A DNA stretch of 64,000 nt from Alkalilimnicola ehrlichii (GCF_003399765.1 NZ_NFZV01000001.1:124001-188000), one strand, 5' to 3'; numbered from the stretch's first letter, positions 8,626 to 18,309 are shown. Notes: generated from the sequence alone by a model not told the origin. Translations and numbers: made by a program.

Positions 8626-8657
8626 CAAGATGCTGAAAGATTGTTTTCAGCATCTTG
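8626..8657. terminator. Hairpin between convergent tusA and sohB
   Basis: Perfect 13-bp inverted repeat caagatgctgaaa / tttcagcatcttg (8626-8638 and 8645-8657) with a 6-nt loop, placed just after the tusA stop and before the end of leftward sohB. Probably a bidirectional terminator. Confidence 0.65.
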
Positions 8658-8690
8658 TCATCGGCTGATCCCCGGCGTCGCACGAGTGGT

Positions 8691-9677
8691 TTAGCGTTGC
8701 ATGAGCTTGGCAATAGCCGACTCGAACGCGATCGACAGTCGTTTGCCTAGCTTTTCTTTATGCTTAAAGCTTAGTTCTAGCAGTGTTGCGTCTTTGCTTG
8801 CGGCCAGTAGGTAGTCGTCGCTGGTTTTGAGTTCGTCGACAAGGCCGAGCGACAATGCGCGTTCGCCGAACCAGTGTTCGCCCGTAGCGACTTTGTCTAG
8901 CTCCAGCTGTGGCCGGTGCTGGCGAATAAAGTCTTTGAATAGGGTATGGGCATCTTCGAGTTCTTCGACAAATTTGGCCCGGCGTTCGTCGGTATTCTCG
9001 CCGAACATCGTCAGCGTACGCTTGTACTGACCTGCCGTGTGTTGTTCGAAGTCGACATCGTGTCGTTGCAGTAGGCGATGAAAGTTCGGTACTTGACCGA
9101 TAACGCCGATAGAGCCGACGATGGCGAACGGTGCGGCCAGAATGCGGTCGGCAACGCAGGCAAGCATGTAACCGCCGCTGGCAGCCACCTTGTCCACGGT
9201 AACGGTTAGAGGAATACCGCGCTCGCGTATCCGAACTAGTTGCGAAGCCGCCAAACCATACCCGTGCATGACCCCGCCGCCGGTTTCTACGCGTACCACC
9301 ACTTCGTCGTCCTTGCCGGCAAGCGTCAGGAGCGCGCTCACCTCCTGGCGTAGGTTTTCTACCTGGCTGGCACGAATATCGCCAACGAAATTAAGGACAA
9401 AAATACGCCGCTTCGCGTCCTTGGCTTGCTCTTCCTTATGCTGTTTGGCACGTAGCTTGGCGAATTGTCTTAGCTTCTTGCCGCCGAGGAGTTCCTGCTG
9501 AATCGCCATTTCCATGTTGTGGTAGCGATCGTTGAGACGGCGCACTTCCAGTCGCTCCCGGCTTCGTTCGCGACCGCGCACACTCAGCGCGGTTAGAAAC
9601 AATGCCAAGACAACAAAGGCCGCCGACAGCGTGACGGTTTTCATCAAAAACAGGCCGTAATCCTGCCAAAACTCCAT
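8691..9677 (-). CDS. sohB: Inner-membrane serine protease SohB (S49 family)
   Basis: A 328-residue S49 (SppA-type) peptidase, close to E. coli SohB in length. N-terminal membrane helix (about 13-34), a charged linker, and the protease domain from about residue 91. The catalytic Ser168 lies in VAASGGYM and the general-base Lys219 in AGQYKRTLT, the Ser/Lys dyad of the family. It acts at the membrane in peptide or protein turnover. Monocistronic and convergent with tusA. The start at 9677 is followed by the expected short periplasmic N-tail. Confidence 0.93.
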   Translation of the reverse strand: MEFWQDYGLFLMKTVTLSAAFVVLALFLTALSVRGRERSRERLEVRRLNDRYHNMEMAIQQELLGGKKLRQFAKLRAKQHKEEQAKDAKRRIFVLNFVGDIRASQVENLRQEVSALLTLAGKDDEVVVRVETGGGVMHGYGLAASQLVRIRERGIPLTVTVDKVAASGGYMLACVADRILAAPFAIVGSIGVIGQVPNFHRLLQRHDVDFEQHTAGQYKRTLTMFGENTDERRAKFVEELEDAHTLFKDFIRQHRPQLELDKVATGEHWFGERALSLGLVDELKTSDDYLLAASKDATLLELSFKHKEKLGKRLSIAFESAIAKLMQR

Positions 9678-9750
9678 TAGGGCTCCTTATCGTTAGCCTT
9701 TGCCAGGGGTACAGTATAGGGCGCTGTGTCGAAATCCTATAGGTTCTGCT

Positions 9751-10023
9751 ATGAAGCCGTTGCTTGAGCCTTTCGTCTACCGTGGCTGCGAAGTCATGAG
9801 CTTTAAGCAACTTGATCTGTTGAACGAGGCGCCAAAGGGGAGCGCCTTTCGCGCGTTCAAACGGCGTTTGCCCGAGTTGATTGAAGATGAGCATTATTTT
9901 TATCTCGACCCGGTGCGGGATGCCGATGCTTTAGGCCGGTTGCGAGAGCGGGGCCTGCTTTATCTCGGCAGTCCGCACGCGGTGTTAATTACCCGCAGCG
10001 GTTATCGCCTGCTACGCGAGTAA
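9751..10023 (+). CDS. Small ORF6N-like DNA-binding domain protein
   Basis: Ninety residues from ATG 9751. The pattern VMSFKQLDLLNE...FRAFKRRLPELIEDEHYFYLDP...LLYLGSPHAVLITRSGYRLL resembles the ORF6N/KilA-N-type domain of phage and bacterial regulators (motif of the form 'hNFxRhxxRFxEGxHYF' followed by a hydrophobic strand and Y-L). It contains only this domain and no ligand-binding part. It stands alone between divergent sohB and rightward zapE. Function is unknown; DNA binding is inferred from pattern alone. Confidence 0.5.
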   Translation: MKPLLEPFVYRGCEVMSFKQLDLLNEAPKGSAFRAFKRRLPELIEDEHYFYLDPVRDADALGRLRERGLLYLGSPHAVLITRSGYRLLRE

Positions 10024-10178
10024 TGAGCCCCCTGTGTTCTTGAGCTGCGGCCGGTAGGACAAAGTGCAGACATTGCTTTTGAGTAAGCGTTGTTAAGGTG
10101 TTGCGACTCACGGGTGGGCTTTTGTCGGAGCACGGTGGCTGCGATAATGCGGCACGCCTATGCTTGCGGTAGTGAAGA

Positions 10179-11279
10179 ATGACGCTAAAGACTCCCTTAG
10201 ACCGTTATCGAGCGGATTTACAGCGCCCTGAGTTTATCTACGATCCGGCGCAGGAAATGGCCGTCGGGGAATTGCAGGCTTTGTATGAAGCATTATTGGT
10301 TAAGCCTGCCCCGCGTGCCTGGGACCGCTTGGTCGCTAAAATCGGCAGGAAGACCGTTGAACCTGTGCGCGGCTTATATTTCTGGGGCGGTGTCGGACGC
10401 GGTAAGACCTACCTGGTGGATACCTTCTTCGAAGCGTTACCGTTCGAGGAAAAGCGCCGGCTACACTTTCACCGCTTTATGCGTGAAGTACATGCTCAGC
10501 TAAAACAACTGAAAGACCAGCAGAACCCGTTGCGGGTGGTCGCACAGCGGTTTGCCGAGCAGGCTCGCGTTCTGTGTTTTGACGAGTTCTTCGTTTCCGA
10601 TATCGCCGACGCCATGATATTGGGTGGTTTGTTCGAGGCTTTGTTCGAGCGGGGCGTAACCTTGGTTGCTACTTCGAACATCGAGCCGGACGGATTGTAT
10701 CGCGACGGTTTGCAACGGGAGCGTTTTCTACCTGCGATCTCGCTGATTAAGCAGCACACGAAGGTTGTGAATGTCGATGGCGGCACCGACTATAGGCTAC
10801 GCTTTCTGGAACGAGCCGAGATTTTTCACTCGCCCCATGATGCGAAGGCCGAAGCTTTGCTGGAGGAGGACTTCCTGCAGATAGCCGGTGCGAAGGGAGA
10901 AGCTGCCGTGGCGCTCGACATCGAAGGCAGGCCTATTCGTAGCCGGCGTGTGAGCGATGGCGTCGCTTGGTTCGATTTCAGCGAGTTATGCGATGGCCCG
11001 CGGAGTCAGAGCGACTATATCGAACTCGCACGCTTGTTTCATACGGTGTTATTGTCGGATATTCCGGCTTTTACGTATGAACGAGACGATCAGGCGCGGC
11101 GTTTTATCAGCTTGATCGACGAGTTCTACGATCGTAACGTGAAGTTGCTGATGACGGCTGCCGTGCCGCCGGCAGAGCTTTATCAGGGGCGCCGGCTGGC
11201 GTTTGCCTTCGAGCGGACAGTCAGTCGGATCGAAGAGATGCAGTCTAAGGAGTATTTGGCGCGCGCGCATCGTCCGTAG
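10179..11279 (+). CDS. zapE: Cell division protein ZapE (AFG1-like ATPase)
   Basis: A 366-residue AFG1/ZapE family ATPase associated with the Z-ring. Walker A is GGVGRGKT (residues 70-77), Walker B is RVLCFDEF (about 137), followed by the arginine-bearing TSNIEPDGLYRDGLQRERFLP region typical of the family. The N-terminus LDRYRADLQRPEFIYDPAQ and the FxxLCxxPRSQSDYIELA segment also match. ATG 10179 is the obvious start; length agrees with the family (about 360-375). Confidence 0.95.
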   Translation: MTLKTPLDRYRADLQRPEFIYDPAQEMAVGELQALYEALLVKPAPRAWDRLVAKIGRKTVEPVRGLYFWGGVGRGKTYLVDTFFEALPFEEKRRLHFHRFMREVHAQLKQLKDQQNPLRVVAQRFAEQARVLCFDEFFVSDIADAMILGGLFEALFERGVTLVATSNIEPDGLYRDGLQRERFLPAISLIKQHTKVVNVDGGTDYRLRFLERAEIFHSPHDAKAEALLEEDFLQIAGAKGEAAVALDIEGRPIRSRRVSDGVAWFDFSELCDGPRSQSDYIELARLFHTVLLSDIPAFTYERDDQARRFISLIDEFYDRNVKLLMTAAVPPAELYQGRRLAFAFERTVSRIEEMQSKEYLARAHRP

Positions 11280-11346
11280 TAAGGGCTCGGATCTAACAGT
11301 TTTCTTTTCTCGCGGCTCGGGTAGTGACAGGGAGGTACTGCACGGC

Positions 11347-12125
11347 ATGGCGAATCATCCGCTACAAAGAATTGTCCGCGCCCATGGCGGGCAATCGCGC
11401 TGGGCCGACGTGTCCGCCGTGATGGCTTGTGTGACTATGGGGGGTGGGAGTTCGCCTCGCATTTGCATCCTAATCCCCTGCGCGACGTTGAAGTGACTGT
11501 CGCTGTAGCGGAGCCGGCGCTGAGTTTTAACGGCTATCCGCGCGCCGGTACGGTGGGTTATTTTTCCTCGGAGCGGGTTTGGATAGAAGACGAAGCGGGC
11601 AAAACGGTGCAAGCGCGCGACAATTCCGCTCCTTCTTCCCGCTCGTTTCGAAACTGGTTCGCCTGGGATGAGTTGGATGTCCTGTATTACGCCAGTCACT
11701 TGCTTTGGCAAACGTTGAGTTTGCCAGCGTTGTTGCTGCGTTCGGAATTGCACACTGAGCGGTTGCCCCCGCAATATGCTTACGGTAGTCGTTGGTACCG
11801 ACTGCTTGCGCGTTATCCGGAAACGATGCCCGTTCTGTCGCGAGAACAAACCCTGTATACGGACGCGGCGGGGCTGGTTCATCGCCTCGATTATCGGTCG
11901 TCCTTATATGGCGGTTGGATGGGGTTAGCCCAGCTCTGGGAAGGGCACGAAACGTTTTCCGGCGCGGTGTTCCCCACGCGCCAAACGTTACACCCTTACC
12001 TGCTGGGCGGCCAGGTATGGCGTCTGACCGCCTTGGTGTGGTTGGAGTTGAACGATATTAGTCTGACCACCGCTGCGACGAAACCTGCTACCTCCGCCAT
12101 GGGAGACCAGCCGGCCGTTCCTTAA
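11347..12125 (+). CDS. Conserved-looking protein of unknown function (frameshifted)
   Basis: About 259 residues if one lost base is restored. ATG 11347 has GGAGG 11 bases upstream and reads MANHPLQRIVRAHGG...WADVSAV; near 11422-11430 the coding signal moves to the next frame, which continues CDYGGWEFASHLHPNPLRDV to the stop at 12125. There is no signal peptide or membrane helix. Late segments RLDYRSSLYGGWMGLAQLW and LGGQVWRLTALVWLELNDI look structured. I do not recognise the family. It follows zapE by 67 bases and may share its transcript. Confidence 0.6.
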
Positions 12126-12270
12126 AACGGCCGGGTGCGTACCTAACCAGCTTGTCATGATGTGTGGTCGTCTCCAGCTATCCAAGATAACTGCCCTTTC
12201 ATTTTGCTTACATTCTGGCAGTCACCATAATCCGGGATATTCGACCCGGATGAGGAGGAGGGTCGAAAAG

Positions 12271-12588
12271 ATGAGAACGACTACAGCACGTTTCCATGTC
12301 GGCCAAGTCATTCGCCACCGGGATTTTGGCTACCGAGGCGTGGTCGCCAACGTCGATCCGCAGTTCGAGGCCAGCCCGGAGTGGTACGACATGATGGATA
12401 GCGCCGGCCTGAGTCAGGATTTGCCGCGCTATTATGTGCTAGTGGACGGCGAGGATTACGCAACCTTTGTCGCCGAGGGTCAGCTGGAGGGCGACGACTC
12501 GGGGAGGCCGGTTACGCATCCGCATATGGGGGAGTTTTTCAGCGATTTTCGCAAGGGTACTTATATAACCCGCAAGCCCCTTAACTGA
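12271..12588 (+). CDS. hspQ: Heat shock protein HspQ (YccV family)
   Basis: A 105-residue HspQ-type protein. The family pattern is present: FHVGQVIRHRDFGYRGVVANVDPQF, then the WY residue pair, then PRYYVLVDGEDYATFVAEGQL. HspQ binds hemimethylated DNA in vitro and acts as a specificity factor for Lon protease in enterobacteria. ATG 12271 is preferred because GAGGAGGAG lies about 10 bases upstream; the in-frame ATG 12250 would overlap that site. It is tail-to-tail with the DUF4426 gene, with no gap. Confidence 0.87.
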   Translation: MRTTTARFHVGQVIRHRDFGYRGVVANVDPQFEASPEWYDMMDSAGLSQDLPRYYVLVDGEDYATFVAEGQLEGDDSGRPVTHPHMGEFFSDFRKGTYITRKPLN

Positions 12589-13014
12589 TCAATCGACATG
12601 GAAGGTTCGGCTGAATGCGACGTGAAGAATGTCCGAACTCCCCTCGGGGATGATCTCCAGGCGGAATCGCACCCGCTTTTCGTTTTCGATCGGGAAGGTG
12701 CCTAAATACGAATAGGTATTGCCGCTTCGCAAGCGGCGCAGCTCTACAGGCACATCGCCGCCGCCTGCGTCGCTTGCATCGATACGAATACGGGCCGTTA
12801 TCGGTTTATTGTCTTCGTGTACGGAGATCATCAGCACGCCCCGCGTGCGGCTGCGGAAGACCCCATAATTTTGCGCCATTTCCGGTTGGAGTATTCCGCT
12901 TGGAAAGGCGTTGTAGTAGACCTGATAGTCGCCGAAACTCTGCGTGTTTTGCGCGTGGGCGGGCGCCGATAGCAGTATGAGAAGCGCCAAGCAGCTCGCT
13001 AGCAAGGTTTTCAT
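12589..13014 (-). CDS. Exported DUF4426 protein
   Basis: A 141-residue protein with a classical signal peptide (MKTLLASCLALLILLSAPAHAQ, cleavage expected after AHA) and a beta-rich domain starting FGDYQVYYNAFPSGILQPEMA. This opening is characteristic of the DUF4426 family of periplasmic proteins, usually encoded beside metW as here. ATG 13014 is chosen because GGAG lies 9 bases upstream and the signal peptide starts there. No function is established. Confidence 0.8.
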   Translation of the reverse strand: MKTLLASCLALLILLSAPAHAQNTQSFGDYQVYYNAFPSGILQPEMAQNYGVFRSRTRGVLMISVHEDNKPITARIRIDASDAGGGDVPVELRRLRSGNTYSYLGTFPIENEKRVRFRLEIIPEGSSDILHVAFSRTFHVD

Positions 13015-13027
13015 AAGGGTATATCTC

Positions 13028-13627
13028 CTAACGCCGTCGGAACCGGTACATGGCAATCTCGCCCATCAAGTTCGGCAGTAGCCGGCTCGGCCAGCGGCGG
13101 CGGTGAGTATGGTCTAACACCATGCGCTGCAAAATGCGGATTCCCTTACTCTCGCAAAGTGCTTCGAAGTCTCGAATTGTGCACAGATGAATATTCGGCG
13201 TATTGTACCAGCTGTGCGGAAGGGCGCCGCTCATGGGCATGCGGCCTTTCACCGTAAGGTGAAAACGAAGCCTCCAGTGGGCAAAGTTGGGAAAGGTGAC
13301 GATGCCCTCGCGGCCGACCCTGAGCATCTCGTCGAGCAACCGGTCGGGATAGTTGACCGCTTGCAGCGTCTGACTCATAACGACGTAATCGAAAGAGTCT
13401 TCGTCGAAATCCGACAGGCCGCGGTCAAGATTGGTTTGAATGACATTAACCCGGTTTTTGACGCAGCTAACGATATTGTCGGGATCGATTTCCAACCCGT
13501 AACCGCTAACTTCGCGAGTCTCCTGCAGGTGTCGCAGTAAGGTGCCGTCGCCACAGCCAAGATCCAATACCCGCGAGCGAGGCGCAATCCACCGACTGAT
13601 AATTTCCAGGTCCGGTCGCATCGCCAT
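13028..13627 (-). CDS. metW: Methionine biosynthesis protein MetW
   Basis: A 199-residue class I methyltransferase-fold protein. Motif I is seen in RVLDLGCGDGTLLRHL, motif post-I in GLEIDPDNI, and the family stretches GLSDFDEDSFDYVVMSQTLQ and FPNFAHWRLR. MetW is encoded with MetX and is needed with it for homoserine acylation in several proteobacteria. The start ATG overlaps the metX stop by one base, so the two are translationally coupled. Confidence 0.94.
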   Translation of the reverse strand: MAMRPDLEIISRWIAPRSRVLDLGCGDGTLLRHLQETREVSGYGLEIDPDNIVSCVKNRVNVIQTNLDRGLSDFDEDSFDYVVMSQTLQAVNYPDRLLDEMLRVGREGIVTFPNFAHWRLRFHLTVKGRMPMSGALPHSWYNTPNIHLCTIRDFEALCESKGIRILQRMVLDHTHRRRWPSRLLPNLMGEIAMYRFRRR

Positions 13628-14781
13628 CAGACGCCTACCTCCCGTGCCACGTTCGCCAGGTAGGAGCCGAGCACCGCTTGGTAATGGGGAATCGGCATGA
13701 GGAACGCATCGTGCCCCTGCGAGGCTTCGATCTCGCTGTAGCTGACGCTTTTATCGCCATCTAGCAGGGCGCGTACGATCTCGCGGGAGCGTGACGGCGG
13801 AAAGCGCCAGTCGCTGCTGAAGGAGAGAACAAGATAACGCGCGGTGACGTGCGCAAGGGCCGCCGATAGATCGTGGTCGTGAGTGGCTGCGGGATCGAAA
13901 TAATCCAGCGCCTTGGTCATCAGCAGATAGGTATTGGCATCGAAGCGATCGACAAAGCTACGGCCTTGGTAGCGTAGGTAGCTTTCCACTTCGAACTCGA
14001 CATCGAAGCTGAACTTCAATTTGCCGTCGCCTTTGCGCATTTCGCGGCCGAACTTGGCGCGCATCGCATCGTCGGATAGGTAGGTGATGTGGCCTAGCAT
14101 CCGAGCAAGCGCTAAGCCGTGTTCGGGCTGTTTATTCTGCTCATAGTAACGACCGCCGTGAAATTGCGCGTCCGATAGTATGGCTTGTCTGGCCACTTCG
14201 TTGAAGGCGATGTTCTGCGCGGAGAGTTTCGGTGCGGCGGCAATTAATACGGCATGTCGCAAGCGCTCGGGGTAGTCGATCGACCACTGTAAGGCTTGCA
14301 TGCCGCCCAAGCTACCGCCGACCACCGCGGCCCAGGTTTCGATGCCGAGCACATCCGCCAATTGTGCTTGGCTGCGCACCCAGTCGCCTACCGTTACGAG
14401 CGGGAAATCGGAGCCGTAGGGTTCGCCCCGTGTCGGATGAATGCTGCTCGGGCCGGTGGAGCCGTGACAGCCCCCCAAATTGTTACTACACACCACGAAA
14501 AAGCGATTGGTGTCGATCGGCTTTCCAGGGCCGACGCAGGCTTCCCACCAACCGGGCTTGCGCTCGTCTTCCGAGTGATAACCGGCCGCATGGTGGCTGC
14601 CTGAGAGCGCGTGACAGAGCAGGATCGCGTTGCTGCGGTCTGCGTTCAGTTCGCCGTAGGTTTCGTAAACCAAATCATAACTCGACAGCTCGCGTCCGCA
14701 GTCGAGCGGTAGCGGCGTGTCGAAATGATGGGTCTGCGGTGTGACGAGACCGACGGAATCGGCCGGCAGCGTCTTCGACAT
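13627..14781 (-). CDS. metX: Homoserine O-acyltransferase MetX
   Basis: A 384-residue alpha/beta-hydrolase that acylates homoserine as the first step of methionine synthesis. The nucleophile Ser157 lies in [10 protein letters not shown], the acid Asp in FSSDWRFPP and the base His in [20 protein letters not shown] and AAPKLSAQN are family signatures. With metW adjacent and in a gammaproteobacterium, succinyl-CoA may be the acyl donor rather than acetyl-CoA; this is inference. First gene of a leftward metX-metW pair. Confidence 0.94.
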   Translation of the reverse strand: MSKTLPADSVGLVTPQTHHFDTPLPLDCGRELSSYDLVYETYGELNADRSNAILLCHALSGSHHAAGYHSEDERKPGWWEACVGPGKPIDTNRFFVVCSNNLGGCHGSTGPSSIHPTRGEPYGSDFPLVTVGDWVRSQAQLADVLGIETWAAVVGGSLGGMQALQWSIDYPERLRHAVLIAAAPKLSAQNIAFNEVARQAILSDAQFHGGRYYEQNKQPEHGLALARMLGHITYLSDDAMRAKFGREMRKGDGKLKFSFDVEFEVESYLRYQGRSFVDRFDANTYLLMTKALDYFDPAATHDHDLSAALAHVTARYLVLSFSSDWRFPPSRSREIVRALLDGDKSVSYSEIEASQGHDAFLMPIPHYQAVLGSYLANVAREVGV

Positions 14782-14840
14782 CGTTCTATTGGTGGCCCCT
14801 GATGTAGGTGGAGGGCAGTCTAATGTCCCTGTACTGGCAT

Positions 14841-14883
14841 CGCAAGCGAAGCAGCCTTGGTTTTGCGAGTCGCTTCGCTTGCG
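14841..14883 (-). terminator. Hairpin downstream of yggT
   Basis: Perfect 12-bp inverted repeat cgcaagcgaagc / gcttcgcttgcg (14841-14852 and 14872-14883) with a 19-nt loop, 15 bases after the end of leftward yggT and before metX. No T run, so factor-independent termination is uncertain. Confidence 0.5.
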
Positions 14884-14897
14884 AGCATCCTTATCCG

Positions 14898-15473
14898 TTA
14901 TTGTATCGCGAATGCTAAGTGTTGGATCGGGGGTAATATCAGCATTCGCAGTAAGTAAATACCGATCAATGCAACCATCGGCGAGAGGTCTAGCCCGGAC
15001 ATCGGCGGTAAAAGCCGCCGTATGCGACCTAATACCGGCTCGGTTAGGCTGTAGAGCAAGGGCAGCGCCGGATTATAACTGCCGGGGTTGATCCAGCTAA
15101 TGACAACCTGGATCAGAATAGCGAACAGATAGACGTATAGGAATAGCGATATCAGTTCGTAAATCGACAGTACGAACAACGGCGCGAGGAGCATCGGGCC
15201 GCCGCGTAATGCATTAATGAGTAGAAAAGAGACGAATTGCAGGACGATCATGATCAAGATCGCCGCAAAGTCTATCCCGCCCCAGCCGGGGATCACCCGT
15301 CGCGCCGGGCGTAGCACGGGCTGGGTTATCTTAACCAGAAATTGCGATATCGGGTTGTAGAAATCTGCCCGGACCCATTGCAATAGAAACCGCAGCATAA
15401 TAGCCAGGGTATACAGGCCGAACAGAGTGCCGATAAGGAATTCGATCGGGTTGGTAAAATACTGACCACCCAT
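14898..15473 (-). CDS. yggT: YggT family membrane protein
   Basis: A 191-residue protein with two repeats of the YggT domain (about 10-85 and 105-180), each with two hydrophobic helices and a connecting PV-LRPxRR or [12 protein letters not shown] element. Also [10 protein letters not shown] and [14 protein letters not shown], the paired 'NP' motifs of the family. Membrane-shape or osmotic roles have been proposed, none of which is visible here. Its ATG abuts the proC stop, as in many gammaproteobacteria (yggS-proC-yggT). Confidence 0.92.
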   Translation of the reverse strand: MGGQYFTNPIEFLIGTLFGLYTLAIMLRFLLQWVRADFYNPISQFLVKITQPVLRPARRVIPGWGGIDFAAILIMIVLQFVSFLLINALRGGPMLLAPLFVLSIYELISLFLYVYLFAILIQVVISWINPGSYNPALPLLYSLTEPVLGRIRRLLPPMSGLDLSPMVALIGIYLLRMLILPPIQHLAFAIQ

Positions 15474-16301
15474 TTACTGTTCTCCCAGAATCTTTCCGAG
15501 TTCCGCTGCGCGTTGCGCAGCGGCGCGTACGGCGTCGTCGATCAGTGTCCGGATATCGCCTTGCTCCAGAGTGCTAATGGCGCGCTCGGTCGTGCCGCCC
15601 GGCGATGTTACGCGTTGCCGCAGGACGGCCGCATCCTCTTCGCTTTCCAGCGCCATCTTGGCCGCGCCCAGCGCTGTCTGCAAGGTTAACAGGCGTGCGG
15701 TCTCAGCCGGTAGTCCTAGTTTTTCGCCGGCTTGCTCTAACATTTCAATGAGCAAGAAGAAATAAGCAGGCCCACTGCCGGAAATGGCCGTCACGGCATC
15801 CATCAATTGCTCGTCGTCGAGCCACTGGGTGAGTCCTGCCGCCCGCAAAAGCGATTCTGCCAAATCTCGCTGGTCGTCGCTGACATGCCGGTTGGCATAC
15901 AGTGCGGTCGCTCCCGTTTGGACGAGCGCCGGCGTGTTGGGCATCGTGCGCACAACAGGCACTCCTGCGCCTAACCACCGGCTCAGGTCGCTTTCCCGCA
16001 CGCCGGCCGCAATTGAAATTACCAAGGGTTTGCGGGCCTGCACGCAGGGTGCCAGTGCTTCGGCTACTTGTCGTAGCATTTGCGGTTTGACCGCAAGTAC
16101 GATGGCATCGGCCTGCTTGGCGGCAGCGATATTATCGTCGCCGACGTGGACTCCGAAGTCGGCGCCGAGCTGCGATAGGCGTTGTTTGTCCGGGTCGGTG
16201 ACGTGAATGGCGTCAGCCGGGTAAGCGTCGGCGATAAGGCCGCCGACCAAGCTGCGCGCCATATTGCCGCCGCCTATGAAGACGATCCGTGCTGCTGTCA
16301 T
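15474..16301 (-). CDS. proC: Pyrroline-5-carboxylate reductase
   Basis: Last step of proline synthesis: reduces pyrroline-5-carboxylate with NAD(P)H. At 275 residues it has the family length. The Rossmann motif is IVFIGGGNMARSLVGGL at the N-terminus; VRTMPNTPALV and the C-terminal signature GSGPAYFFLLIEML...TSPGGTTERAI are typical. It lies between yggS and yggT in a leftward operon. Confidence 0.95.
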   Translation of the reverse strand: MTAARIVFIGGGNMARSLVGGLIADAYPADAIHVTDPDKQRLSQLGADFGVHVGDDNIAAAKQADAIVLAVKPQMLRQVAEALAPCVQARKPLVISIAAGVRESDLSRWLGAGVPVVRTMPNTPALVQTGATALYANRHVSDDQRDLAESLLRAAGLTQWLDDEQLMDAVTAISGSGPAYFFLLIEMLEQAGEKLGLPAETARLLTLQTALGAAKMALESEEDAAVLRQRVTSPGGTTERAISTLEQGDIRTLIDDAVRAAAQRAAELGKILGEQ

Positions 16302-16319
16302 CAGAGTCCTCCTGGTAAA

Positions 16320-17009
16320 TTACTTTTGCTGGCGAGGGCCGAACAGGGCGCTCCCGATCCTAACCAGCGTCGAACCGGCATCGATTGCCGCTTCCAAGTC
16401 GTCCGACATGCCCATCGAGAGCGTATCCACGAGATGCCCCTCGTCTTTTAACGACTCGGCAAGCTGCGCCAGTCGCCGAAAACTCTCCCGTTGCGCGTTA
16501 AAGTCGCTTTTGGGTGCCGGTATGGCCATTAAGCCACGGAGCTTTAGATTCGTTTGTTTGGCAACGGCGGCGGCCAGCGCTGGCAGTTGCGACGGCGCGA
16601 CGCCGGCTTTGCTTGCTTCGGCATCTATATTAACCTGAAGACAGATGTTTAGCGGAGGTAACTCCGCCGGCCGTTGTTCTCCTAAACGGCTCACAATACG
16701 CTCGCGGTCGACGCTGTGTACCCAGTCGAAATGCTGTGCGATAGCCTTCGTTTTATTACTCTGGATCGGCCCGATAAAATGCCACTCCAGGTTAAGATCC
16801 GAAAGTTGCTCGATCTTCTCAAGGGCTTCTTGCAGATAGTTTTCGCCGAATGCGCGTTGACCGTTGGCGTACGCGCTGCGGATGGCCGAGGCCGGCTGCG
16901 TTTTGCTAACGGCCAGTAGGCGCACCGATTCGGCGGGGCGCCCTGCCTCTTGTTCCGCTCGGCGGATACGTTCTTGTACATGAGTGAGCCGAGAGCTGAT
17001 GTCGGTCAT
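16320..17009 (-). CDS. yggS: YggS family pyridoxal phosphate homeostasis protein
   Basis: A 229-residue PLP-binding TIM-barrel protein (PLPHP family). The PLP lysine lies in LLAVSKTQPA, followed by FGENYLQEALEK and WHFIGPIQSNKT; the C-terminal phosphate-binding region reads LSMGMSDDLEAAIDAGSTLVRIGSALFG. It helps control the free PLP pool. First gene of the yggS-proC-yggT operon, divergent from pilT. Confidence 0.95.
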   Translation of the reverse strand: MTDISSRLTHVQERIRRAEQEAGRPAESVRLLAVSKTQPASAIRSAYANGQRAFGENYLQEALEKIEQLSDLNLEWHFIGPIQSNKTKAIAQHFDWVHSVDRERIVSRLGEQRPAELPPLNICLQVNIDAEASKAGVAPSQLPALAAAVAKQTNLKLRGLMAIPAPKSDFNAQRESFRRLAQLAESLKDEGHLVDTLSMGMSDDLEAAIDAGSTLVRIGSALFGPRQQK

Positions 17010-17170
17010 ACTGTTTGGTACTTTAGAGCTGCTATAACTAAGGGCTTGTCGATGCCGGTAAGGCTAGCGGGGCCGCCGGGCGCTGGACGCCGCCCTAGGT
17101 TCGCGATAGTTTGCCAACTTTACCGGCTATCCCGGAACAACGATAAAACGCATAAAGCCAGGGGGGCTTC

Positions 17171-18208
17171 ATGGATATTGCCGATCTGCTTGCCTTTGGC
17201 GTTAAAAATAACGCCTCTGACCTTCATCTTTCCGCAGGCTTACCGCCTATGATACGGGTGGACGGCGACGTGCGTCGAATAAACCTGCCGCCGATGGAGC
17301 ACAAGCAGGTTCACGATCTGATATACGATATCATGAACGATAAACAACGCCGGGATTTCGAAGAATTCCTGGAAACGGACTTCTCTTTCGAAATCAAGGG
17401 GCTGGCGCGGTTTCGCGTGAATGCTTTCAATCATAATCGCGGTGCCGGCGCCGTTTTCCGGACGATTCCTTCCAATGTGCTGTCGCTAGAGCAATTGGGT
17501 ACACCGGCGGTATTTAAAGATATCGCCGATAATCCGCGTGGGATTGTCTTGGTCACAGGGCCGACAGGGTCGGGTAAGTCGACAACGCTTGCCGCCATGA
17601 TCGATTACAAGAACGAAACCTGTCATGACCACATCCTCACGGTGGAAGACCCGATCGAGTTTGTTCACGAAAGCAAGAAATGCCTTGTAAACCAGCGCGA
17701 AGTTCATCGCGATACTCTGGGCTTTAACGAGGCGCTGCGTTCGGCGCTGCGCGAAGACCCGGATATCATTCTGGTCGGCGAGATGCGCGATATCGAGACC
17801 ATTCGTCTCGCGTTAACCGCTGCGGAAACGGGGCACCTGGTTTTCGCTACCCTCCATACCAGCTCCGCAGCAAAAACGATCGACCGCATCATCGACGTTT
17901 TCCCTGCTGCCGAGAAAGACATGGTGCGTTCGATGCTGTCGGAATCGTTGCGGGCGGTCATCTCGCAGACGTTGATGAAGAAGATAGGCGGCGGACGTAT
18001 CGCGGCGCACGAGATCATGATCGGCACGCCGGCGATTCGTAACTTGATTCGGGAAGACAAGGTGGCGCAAATGTATTCGGCCATCCAAACCGGGCAATCG
18101 GTAGGTATGCAAACGCTGGATCAGTGTATGCAGGACTTGCTGCGTAAAGGGGTGATCAGCAAACAGGACGCGCGTGTTAAAGCAGTCAACAAAGACTTGT
18201 TCGTTTAA
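17171..18208 (+). CDS. pilT: Type IV pilus retraction ATPase PilT
   Basis: A 345-residue hexameric secretion-type ATPase that drives pilus depolymerisation. Walker A is GPTGSGKST (130-138), the Asp box lies in EDPIEFVH, Walker B in PDIILVGEMRD and the His box in GHLVFATLHTSSA. The C-terminal AIRNLIRE motif (TPAIRNLIREDKV) is required for retraction in PilT and is intact. It is followed by pilU 101 bases on. A GGGGGG ribosome site lies just before ATG 17171. Confidence 0.97.
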   Translation: MDIADLLAFGVKNNASDLHLSAGLPPMIRVDGDVRRINLPPMEHKQVHDLIYDIMNDKQRRDFEEFLETDFSFEIKGLARFRVNAFNHNRGAGAVFRTIPSNVLSLEQLGTPAVFKDIADNPRGIVLVTGPTGSGKSTTLAAMIDYKNETCHDHILTVEDPIEFVHESKKCLVNQREVHRDTLGFNEALRSALREDPDIILVGEMRDIETIRLALTAAETGHLVFATLHTSSAAKTIDRIIDVFPAAEKDMVRSMLSESLRAVISQTLMKKIGGGRIAAHEIMIGTPAIRNLIREDKVAQMYSAIQTGQSVGMQTLDQCMQDLLRKGVISKQDARVKAVNKDLFV

Positions 18209-18309
18209 GGAAACACCGACTGGTTTCCTCGCCCCGCTGTGTGCCGCCAAGCGCGCACTGCTCAGCGCCGGCTTCCGAAAAACGATAACCGTTCCGGGGA
18301 AGTATAAAG

